Assembly: GCA_029860045.1 (NCBI GenBank)
Contig: JAOUBY010000009.1
Location: 1 to 47,425 of the forward strand
Reading direction: 5' to 3'
DNA from: Gammaproteobacteria bacterium
Lineage (GTDB): Bacteria; Pseudomonadota; Gammaproteobacteria; UBA9214
Length of the DNA: 47,425 nt
Positions 40,080-47,425 of this stretch are shown here, in pieces. A program made the position numbers and the translations under genes. The notes beneath the pieces were generated by a model that was not told the origin of the DNA, did not search any database, and saw nothing but the letters and a program-made list of their open reading frames with translations. Every line of letters starts with the position of its first letter. The stretch's first letter is position 1.

Positions 40080-42965
40080 ATGTTTTCATCAATGCAGCAA
40101 GGGTCACGGCCAGAGCCGGGTCAGCTTGCCATGTTTGCATGCTGGGCGCGGGCCATGTCTGATTCGCGGCTGCCATTGCAAACACGGAGCGAAGAGCGGG
40201 TTACAAATACCGAGATCAACGTATTTGACTCGGATATCGAGAGCCAGCAGGTCGAGCTGATCTACCGGCAGGCCCCGGCTGTCATCAGCATAGCAATGAT
40301 CATCGCTGCACTGGTGGCCGCTGGCCTGTGGTCGGTTGCCGGGCACAAATCGCTGCTGTTGTGGGTGGGCGCACAAGCGGTCCTGACGGTGCTTAGACTC
40401 GCGCTTGTTGCGTTGTATCGCCGTGCCCCGGCAGAAAAACGCCAGCACTCCCGCTGGATGTTGCTGTTCTTCATCGGTAACTTTTTCGCGGGTATCGTCT
40501 GGGGTTGTATTGGCCTGCTGTTCAGCTTTGACTGGCCGGTGCAATACCAAACCCTGGCACTGGTAAGCCTGGCCGGTGTGCTGGCCGGCGCCATTTCATC
40601 TTACGCCGTCAACCTCTCGGTCTACATTGCTTTTATGGTGCCGGCTATCCTGATCCCGGCACAGTCCATGCTGATTTACAGCGGACAGTTACAGAATAAT
40701 CTCGGCCTGATGCTGGTGCTGCTGGCCGCGGCCCTGTTGATTGTTGCCAGGAACTACAACCAGCATGCCCTGCAGGTGCTGCATTTGCGTCAGGCAAACG
40801 ACAACCTGATCAGCGAGATGGGCAGGACCAATGCGAACCTTGCAGAAGAGATTACCGAGCGTAGTGCAATCGAGCAGGCCCTGCGTGTCGACCAGCAGTT
40901 GTTCACCAACGGGCCGGTAGTGGTATTCCGCTGGTCAGCGGACAGTGGCTGGCCAATTGAGTATGTTTCGAGCACTGTCGACCAGTTTGGTTACCAGGCC
41001 GACGAGTTGGTCGACCAGAAAAAATGTTTCTCGGAGTTGATTCACCCGGGTGATCTGCAGCGGGTACAGGATGCTGAGATGCTGACCGGCAGGGAGGGCC
41101 TCCAGTCACTGGGTATCGACTACCGCATTCTCAGTGCAGACGGTGTCGTTCGCTGGGTATTTGATTACACCATCCCGGTGTACAGCGACTCGGGTGAGTT
41201 GACCCACTATTTCGGATACCTGCTGGACATCACCGAGCGTAAAGATGCCGAGTTTGAGCTGGAGCAGCGCAAGGAACTTGCACAGGTGACGTTGCACTCG
41301 ATTGCCGATGCGGTGATTACAACGGATGTGAACGGGCAGATCAAGTACATGAACCCCAGTGCCGAGGCCATGACGGAATGGGATCACACGATTGCGCGCG
41401 GACTGCCTGTGGCCAAGGTGTTCAAAGCGTTTTATGAAGACAATCACCCGTTCACGGTCGACCCCGTGGGCCAGTGCCTGGCGAGAAGCGAGGCCACCCA
41501 GTCAGAGGATGACTATGTCATCCGCAGGCATGGCGGGGGTGAGCTGTCGGTGCGTTATTCAGTGTCACCGATTCTGTCTTCGCCGGGTAAGGCGCTGGGT
41601 GCGGTCCTGGTGTTCCATGATGTGACCAGGGCACGTAACCTGGAGCGCACCATCTCCTACCAGGCAACCCATGATGCGCTGACCGGGCTATGGAACCGCA
41701 CGGAATTCGAGTTGCAGCTGGAATACGCGATTACCGACACGGAACAGTCTTTTGAGAACCATGTTGTATGCATAGTGGATATAGACCAGCTCAAGGTGAT
41801 CAATGAGACTTGTGCGCACGAGTCAGGGGATCGTTTGCTGGTAAACGTTGCCGATCTCTTAACTGGTTCTCTGCGAGACTCGGATGTGATTGCGCGGCTG
41901 GGTGGTGATGAATTCGGCCTGCTGATGAAGAACTGTTCGCTGGACAGCGCGACACAACAGGTTGACAAGATCCTGGCGGATATCCAGGCCCTGCGTTTTA
42001 CAAGTTGCGGACGCATTTTTGCAGTAAGTTCCAGTATTGGCATTGCCCAGATCACGCCGGGTTGTAAGAACGCAACCCAGATCATGAGCGAGGCCGACCT
42101 GGCCTGTCATACTGCCAAGGAGAGAGGCGGCAATCGTATCCATACCTACCAGTCTACCGATGTGGAACTGGTGCGGCGCCAGAGCGAAATGCAATGGGTA
42201 TCGCGCATCTCGGATGCCATCAAGTCAGACCGACTGGTGCTTTACTGCCAGCAGATCGTACCGTTATCGGCACAGGAAGATGCAGGGCTCCATATCGAGG
42301 TGCTGGTGCGCATGCTGGGCGAGGATGGTGCAATCATCACGCCCGACCGCTTCCTGCCGGCAGCCGAACGCTATCAGCTGATTACCGACCTGGATAACTG
42401 GGTCATCAGTCACAGCCTGGAGTGGTATGCAGAGTATGCTGCGGCCGGCGAGTCTCAAGCTGCGGACACCCTGTCAATTAACCTGTCCGGTGTGTCGGTC
42501 GGTGACCCCAGGGTGCTCGAGCATATCAAGTGCGAGATCAGCAGGTACGCCGTGCCCCCGGGGGTGCTGTGTTTTGAAATCACCGAGACCGCCGCCATCT
42601 CCAACCTGTCGGCAGCTACCGGATTTATTCGTGAATTGCGGCGCCTTGGCTGCCGCTTTGCACTGGATGACTTCGGCAGCGGGCTGAGTTCATTTGCCTA
42701 CCTCAAGAATCTCCCGGTCGATTTCCTGAAGATCGACGGTGCGTTTGTGAGCGACATGCACACGGACGAAGTGAACTTTGCCATGGTCAGTGCCATCCAG
42801 CAGCTGGGTAAGGTGATCGGGACCCGGACGATTGCAGAGTATGTGTGCAACGAAGAAATTCTGCACATGCTTGGCGAGCTGGGTGTCGATTACGCGCAGG
42901 GTTTTGCCATCGCAAAACCGGTTGCGCTGGCCGACCTGTCGCACGACACGCAGCGCTCCGCGTAG
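40080..42965 (+). CDS. Membrane PAS-PAS-GGDEF-EAL cyclic-di-GMP signalling protein
   Basis: N-terminal multi-TM region, PAS/PAC regions, I-site RDSD five residues before GGDEF, EVLVR in place of EAL, DDFGSG. Confidence 0.95.
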   Translation: MFSSMQQGSRPEPGQLAMFACWARAMSDSRLPLQTRSEERVTNTEINVFDSDIESQQVELIYRQAPAVISIAMIIAALVAAGLWSVAGHKSLLLWVGAQAVLTVLRLALVALYRRAPAEKRQHSRWMLLFFIGNFFAGIVWGCIGLLFSFDWPVQYQTLALVSLAGVLAGAISSYAVNLSVYIAFMVPAILIPAQSMLIYSGQLQNNLGLMLVLLAAALLIVARNYNQHALQVLHLRQANDNLISEMGRTNANLAEEITERSAIEQALRVDQQLFTNGPVVVFRWSADSGWPIEYVSSTVDQFGYQADELVDQKKCFSELIHPGDLQRVQDAEMLTGREGLQSLGIDYRILSADGVVRWVFDYTIPVYSDSGELTHYFGYLLDITERKDAEFELEQRKELAQVTLHSIADAVITTDVNGQIKYMNPSAEAMTEWDHTIARGLPVAKVFKAFYEDNHPFTVDPVGQCLARSEATQSEDDYVIRRHGGGELSVRYSVSPILSSPGKALGAVLVFHDVTRARNLERTISYQATHDALTGLWNRTEFELQLEYAITDTEQSFENHVVCIVDIDQLKVINETCAHESGDRLLVNVADLLTGSLRDSDVIARLGGDEFGLLMKNCSLDSATQQVDKILADIQALRFTSCGRIFAVSSSIGIAQITPGCKNATQIMSEADLACHTAKERGGNRIHTYQSTDVELVRRQSEMQWVSRISDAIKSDRLVLYCQQIVPLSAQEDAGLHIEVLVRMLGEDGAIITPDRFLPAAERYQLITDLDNWVISHSLEWYAEYAAAGESQAADTLSINLSGVSVGDPRVLEHIKCEISRYAVPPGVLCFEITETAAISNLSAATGFIRELRRLGCRFALDDFGSGLSSFAYLKNLPVDFLKIDGAFVSDMHTDEVNFAMVSAIQQLGKVIGTRTIAEYVCNEEILHMLGELGVDYAQGFAIAKPVALADLSHDTQRSA

Positions 42966-42983
42966 TGCCGGGCCGTGCCTGTC

Positions 42984-43991
42984 TTACATAACCAGCGCGG
43001 GTTCGTTCAGCAGGCTGGCCTGTTCACGCAGTGCCAGGATATGTTCCTCCCAGTAGCGTGGCGTATTGAACCAGGGGAAGGCCATCGGGAAGGCGGGGTC
43101 ATTCCAGCGCTGTGCCAGCCAGGCCGCATAGTGAATGATGCGTAGCGTGCGCAAGGACTCAACCAGTTGCAGCTCGCGCGGGTCAAACTCAAAGAACTGC
43201 AGATAGCCTTCAATGATGTCGTTGAACTGAATCTGCATCTCGTGACGATCTCCTGACAGCAGCATCCACAGGTCCTGGATTGCCGGACCGGTCCGGCAAT
43301 CATCAAGGTCGACAAAGTGTGGCCCGTCATCAGTCCAGAGAATATTCCCGGGATGGCAATCCCCGTGCAGCCTGATCTGGCGGACATTGCCCGCGCTGGC
43401 ATGGATGGCCTCGATCTGTTTCAGCAGGTCGTCGGCCAGTGTCCGGTAGGCATCCTCAATGTGTGCCGGTATGAACCCGTGTTCCTGCAGGTAGTGGCAG
43501 GACCGATGCCCGAAACTGTCGATATCAAGTGTCGGCCGTTCCTGAAAAGAGCGTGTTGCACCGATGGCATGGATGCGTGCAATAAAACGCCCCATCCATT
43601 CACGTTCCTCCGCTGTATTCAGTTCCGGCCAGTGGCCGCCCTGGCGCGGATACAGGGCGAACCGGTAGCCCTGTGCATTCAGCAGGGTCGACTGCTCCAG
43701 CAGCATGGGTGCAACGACCGGCAGTTCATGGTCAGCAAGTTCCAGTGCAAAGGCATGTTCTTCCAGGATCGCTGCATCACTCCAGCGTTCCGGTCGGTAG
43801 AACTTCACGATCAGCGGACTGGCATCCTCTATACCAACCTGGTAGACACGGTTTTCGTAGCTGTTCAGCGCCAGCAGGCGGCCATCCGTCTGCCGGCCAT
43901 ACTGTTCAACCGCATCCAGTATCACATCGGGGGTCAGTGCAGAATAATCGGTGGGTGTCGGGCCTGTTGAGGTGCCGCTACTTGTCATCAT
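42984..43991 (-). CDS. srkA: Stress response kinase SrkA/YihE family
   Basis: LNSYENRVYQVGIED, IRLHGDCHPGNILWTDDGPHFVDLDDC. Upstream start 44027 possible. Confidence 0.93.
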   Translation of the reverse strand: MMTSSGTSTGPTPTDYSALTPDVILDAVEQYGRQTDGRLLALNSYENRVYQVGIEDASPLIVKFYRPERWSDAAILEEHAFALELADHELPVVAPMLLEQSTLLNAQGYRFALYPRQGGHWPELNTAEEREWMGRFIARIHAIGATRSFQERPTLDIDSFGHRSCHYLQEHGFIPAHIEDAYRTLADDLLKQIEAIHASAGNVRQIRLHGDCHPGNILWTDDGPHFVDLDDCRTGPAIQDLWMLLSGDRHEMQIQFNDIIEGYLQFFEFDPRELQLVESLRTLRIIHYAAWLAQRWNDPAFPMAFPWFNTPRYWEEHILALREQASLLNEPALVM

Positions 43992-44068
43992 GACGGGGAG
44001 GCTATAGTGCGACACATAACAGGTCAATGCGGGATGCCGGGAATGTCCGCGTACTGACCCGGTCGGGA

Positions 44069-44848
44069 CTACTTTATTTTGCGCGCCGCCTTGATTTGCT
44101 CGTAGGCTGCCTTGATCTGCTGTGTTTTCTCGGTGGCCACCTGGATCATTTCCTCCGGCAGTCCCTTTGCAATCAGTTTGTCCGGATGGTGCTGGTTCAT
44201 CATGCGGCGATAGGTCTTTTTGACGGTGGCATCATCTGCCGTACTGTCAATGCCGAGCATGGCATAGGCCTCGGCCAATGGCGGGGAACGTGGGGCTCCC
44301 GGGCCAGCCGACCCGGCAAGGTGCAGCAGTTGTTCGATGTCGGCCGGCGTGAAACCCAGTTGCCCGCCCATGGACAGCAGGATACGGCGCTCGGCGGCAT
44401 CCAGTCGGCCGTCCGCCATGGCCGTGGCGATCTGGATCTCGAGAAACATCTGGACCAGGTTGCGGCGGCGGTGACATTCGTGCAGGAACTGCTTGAGCAC
44501 ATCGTGCAGTGGGAAACCGGCTTTCTTTCCTTCATTGAACAGCGAAATGGCCGCCTTGCGCTGCCGCTCGTCCAGCTGCATGCGCGCCATGATGGATTCG
44601 GTAGCGGCGATTTCGTCGGGCGTGACCTTGCCATCCGACTTGGCGATATGCCCCATGACCGAGAAGGTCGCGGTAAAGAAAGCCGCCTGTACACGTTCCT
44701 GCTGGCCGGGGCCGAAGTCTGCATGCCGGTCGGTTAGCTTGATGCCGCGATCAAAGTTGCGTCCCAGCGCGGCGCCCAGCAGGGCGCCCAGCGGTCCGCC
44801 GAACATATAGCCCAGGGTGCCGCCCAGCAGTGTTCCCCACCATGCCAT
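44069..44848 (-). CDS. djlA: DjlA-like co-chaperone (TerB-like plus J-domain)
   Basis: N-terminal Gly-rich membrane segment, TerB-like middle, C-terminal J-domain YAMLGIDSTADDATVKKTYRRMMNQHHPDKLIAKG. Confidence 0.92.
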   Translation of the reverse strand: MAWWGTLLGGTLGYMFGGPLGALLGAALGRNFDRGIKLTDRHADFGPGQQERVQAAFFTATFSVMGHIAKSDGKVTPDEIAATESIMARMQLDERQRKAAISLFNEGKKAGFPLHDVLKQFLHECHRRRNLVQMFLEIQIATAMADGRLDAAERRILLSMGGQLGFTPADIEQLLHLAGSAGPGAPRSPPLAEAYAMLGIDSTADDATVKKTYRRMMNQHHPDKLIAKGLPEEMIQVATEKTQQIKAAYEQIKAARKIK

Positions 44849-44890
44849 CAGTATGCCTTCCCGTGCCGCAGGGCGGGTGACTGTTGCCTG

Positions 44891-45286
44891 CTACCTGAGT
44901 TCCGGCAATGGCGTGGTGATGTACCAGTGTTGCTCATCAGCATCGTAAATCCAGACTTGCTGGTCGGTGACGCTTTTCAGCGTCATTCCGTCCGTGTGGT
45001 AGTAACTGATTTTTACCGTGAGGGTCACCGTGCTGCCATCACCGGCTGGTGTCACGCGCAGGGTTTCATACGAAGTCACGCGGGTTTGGTCTGCCGGTGG
45101 CGGCCGCACCGGTTGTGTGTCATCCAGGCGCTGCAGTTGCTCCGCGGTTGTCAGGTCACCCCAGCGGATGGCCTTTGCGTACAGGGCCGTGTCTATATCA
45201 AAGGCACTGTTGCGTTTCCTGTCATCTATCGAGGCGCAGGCACACAAAAGCGTGCTGATCAGTAGCAGGAGGCCAATCTGTCGCAT
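44891..45286 (-). CDS. Small lipoprotein of unknown function
   Basis: Lipobox MRQIGLLLLISTLLCACAS. Start trimmed from 45373. Confidence 0.75.
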   Translation of the reverse strand: MRQIGLLLLISTLLCACASIDDRKRNSAFDIDTALYAKAIRWGDLTTAEQLQRLDDTQPVRPPPADQTRVTSYETLRVTPAGDGSTVTLTVKISYYHTDGMTLKSVTDQQVWIYDADEQHWYITTPLPELR

Positions 45287-45404
45287 AAACACCGCCGCAT
45301 CGGGCATGAGGAACAGTCTGGCATTATAACGGAGCGGGGCTGGATGCGAACCAGCCACGTGACGCACCGCCACGTCCAGTGGCGGTGCGGGGGGGCAGGG
45401 CGGA

Positions 45405-46775
45405 TTACTTCAGCTGGTTGAGCAGTGCGGTGATGCTTTCGGTCAGGCTGTTACGCGCCTGGCGTTCGGATTTACAGGCCTCTTCCAGTGCCTCGGCCGT
45501 GTCGGTATAGGCCTGTAGCTCGGTCTTGATCGCAGCGACCTCGGCTTCCAGCTCGCCAAGACGTTGTCTTTCCGGGGGGCTGGCCTCTGTTGACGCTGCA
45601 GGCTGTCCGCCGGTGTTCTCCTGGAACGGGGTAACACTGGCGGTTGGCATCTCGATACTGTTGCTTTCCTCGTTGCCGGCATCCTGCGGCTGGATAGCGG
45701 GATTATTAAAGTCGTTGCCCGGCATACTCTCATTCATGCCGCCCTCCAGTACCGAGACGCTGAAACCGCGCTGGGTGAGCAGGAAAGCGGCTGCGGCGCT
45801 GCGCCGCCCGGTGTCGCAATAAACAACGTATTTGAGGTTCTTGTCCAGGCGCGAGGTGTTGGCGCGTACCGTGGCCAGCGGGATATTGATACTGTTCTCC
45901 AGTGCCCAGCTGGTATGCTCCTCGGCCAGGCGTACATCCAGCCAGCGTTCACCGGACTTGATTGCAGCCTGCGCGAGGTCATATGTCACGTAGTGAACCA
46001 GCTGTTTCTTAAGGATATCCAGGAACTGCTGCTTCGACAGGCGCATCAGTGAACCGTCGGTCAGCATGGTAACGGAGGCGTTACGATGGCCATCCGAGAC
46101 CAGCGCATCCTCGCCAAAGCAGTCGCCGGCATTGAGTTCAGCCAGCGGCACATCCCAGCCTTTCCCGGAGGCAAGCCGGGTAACCGAGCAGCTGCCTTCA
46201 CGAATGATGTAAAAATAATCCCCGTCATCGCCCTGGCGGATCACGGTATCACCGGCACTGTAAGGTACCGGCTCAAGCGCCTGTATCAGGCGCTGGATAT
46301 CGGACGGGGGCAGCTTCGAGAAGGCTTCTGACCGCAGCATGCGCGACATCCAGTCCTGCTCGGTGTGCGCGCTTATTTTCACGGCTCCGGTCTCAACGGA
46401 CTGGTCGAGGGTGAGCATGACATCGAGCAGGGTGGAATCGATCCAGGCAATCACGGACTTGGTTGCGGCTCGCGCAGTCATCATGCGTGGCTGACGGTTG
46501 GCAATCGGGTAGCGTGCCGGGTCTGTTCCGGCACTGACCACGCCCGTTACCTTGCCGCCCTGATTGATAAGGTTGATCACTCCGTCTAGCAGATAGACGG
46601 AACGGTTGTCGTGGTCGCCCTGGCCAAACAGGTAGCTCCCTGCGCTGACATCCTCGATGGCAAGGCTGCCTGCAATTTCCTGGTAATGCTCCTCGGTCAG
46701 GGCATTCAGGGGGATCAGGTTGCGGAGGATATCCTGGCCAGTGGATTTGTTGCTGTGCTGCTCCGGGTTGTTCAT
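45405..46775 (-). CDS. cNMP-binding-like domain protein fused to a rhodanese domain and C-terminal coiled coil
   Basis: Two CRP-type beta-roll regions (LFGQGDHDNRSVYLLDGVINLI; DTVIRQGDDGDYFYIIREGSCSV...FGEDALVSDGHRNASVTML), rhodanese motif VVYCDTGRRSAAAAFLL, C-terminal heptad-like ERQRLGELEAEVAAIKTELQAY. Confidence 0.88.
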   Translation of the reverse strand: MNNPEQHSNKSTGQDILRNLIPLNALTEEHYQEIAGSLAIEDVSAGSYLFGQGDHDNRSVYLLDGVINLINQGGKVTGVVSAGTDPARYPIANRQPRMMTARAATKSVIAWIDSTLLDVMLTLDQSVETGAVKISAHTEQDWMSRMLRSEAFSKLPPSDIQRLIQALEPVPYSAGDTVIRQGDDGDYFYIIREGSCSVTRLASGKGWDVPLAELNAGDCFGEDALVSDGHRNASVTMLTDGSLMRLSKQQFLDILKKQLVHYVTYDLAQAAIKSGERWLDVRLAEEHTSWALENSINIPLATVRANTSRLDKNLKYVVYCDTGRRSAAAAFLLTQRGFSVSVLEGGMNESMPGNDFNNPAIQPQDAGNEESNSIEMPTASVTPFQENTGGQPAASTEASPPERQRLGELEAEVAAIKTELQAYTDTAEALEEACKSERQARNSLTESITALLNQLK

Positions 46776-46926
46776 ACCGATACCTTTCTGTCTTCAAGTA
46801 AGTGGTTATGCAGGCGGGCACCTGCTGCACACCTTGTATCGGCAGCACTACTTATATATGGAGCAGGCAGCCCCGCGCCCGGCCAGGGCGCAGAAAATCT
46901 GTATAAATTATATTATAAACAGGTGG

Positions 46927-47379
46927 TTAGCTTGTACTGCGCTCGACCTTGAGGATCACGCCATCAGTGCCGGTGACGGTGACCGGGGTGCCGGCCGGCA
47001 GGTCGTCCCCGCTGATGCGCCAGGTGGTGTCATCGACACGCAGGACGCCCACCCCGTTGCTGACGGGGTCCTGCAGGGTAAAGCTGCGTCCGACATACTG
47101 CTCGCCGCGCCGGTTTAGTGCCGGCTGGTCGGTGGGTTCCGGGTTGGCGCGCTGGTACTTGCGGAACAGGGCGATACTGATGACCGATAACCCGGAAAAG
47201 ACCATGACCTGGTACTGCCAGTCCAGCTCCGGCACCAGCAACATCAGGAAGCCGACCACGGCGGCGGCAATCGCCAGCCACAGGAAAAAGAAGCTGGGTG
47301 CCATGACCTCGACCAGCAACAGGATGCCGCCGAAGATCCACCAGTGCCAGTAATCGATGTTACCGAGCAGTTCTTCCAT
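46927..47379 (-). CDS. NfeD-like membrane protein
   Basis: N-terminal TM helices (WIFGGILLLVEVMAPSFFFLWLAIAAAVVGFLMLL) and C-terminal OB-like domain. Confidence 0.88.
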   Translation of the reverse strand: MEELLGNIDYWHWWIFGGILLLVEVMAPSFFFLWLAIAAAVVGFLMLLVPELDWQYQVMVFSGLSVISIALFRKYQRANPEPTDQPALNRRGEQYVGRSFTLQDPVSNGVGVLRVDDTTWRISGDDLPAGTPVTVTGTDGVILKVERSTS

Positions 47380-47425
47380 TAGGTCGCTCCCTGTTTCTGC
47401 ATGGCCGACTTCGCCACCTCCGCGA
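47379..47425 (-). CDS. 3' end of a probable SPFH/stomatin-like protein
   Basis: Reverse-strand frame ...EVAKSAMQKQGAT*, with TAATG stop/start overlap with nfeD. Very short, so identity rests on nfeD-SPFH linkage. Confidence 0.4.
   Translation of the reverse strand, partial: AEVAKSAMQKQGAT

Overview
The window is a high-GC gammaproteobacterial chromosome segment made almost entirely of recognisable core genes. In order: a partial DUF3047-like gene (-); ftsX-ftsE-ftsY (-); two M16 peptidases (+); a lamin-tail/VPxPA-CTERM exported protein (+); rsmD (+); a pyrC'-pyrB-pyrR-ruvX-yqgE-tonB block (-); DUF4124, apbE and gshB (-); a type IV pilus chemosensory cluster pilG-pilH-pilI-pilJ-chpA-chpC (+) with no pilK or chpB; rsmE (-); bioA (+); an A-type Fe-S carrier, metF, ahcY and metK (-); a thioredoxin-family gene (+); tkt-gap-pgk-pyk-fba (+); a hypothetical membrane protein (+); a PAS/GGDEF/EAL protein (+); srkA, djlA-like, a lipoprotein, a cNMP-binding/rhodanese fusion and nfeD (-); and the likely 3' end of an SPFH gene (-). 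I see no CRISPR array, prophage, IS element, rRNA or tRNA. The least explained signals are: (i) a candidate ~113-nt structured RNA upstream of tkt with its own promoter-like sequence and intrinsic terminator; (ii) a REP-like 23-nt palindrome family (GTAGGAGCG-N-CGCGA) with stem-preserving core variants, in three inverted pairs plus one singleton; (iii) a double cNMP-binding-like plus rhodanese fusion protein; and (iv) an adaptation-enzyme-less Pil-Chp cluster whose ChpA carries a histone H1-like basic linker. I found no convincing wholly new multi-gene system. All calls are from reading the sequence by eye, with no database search.
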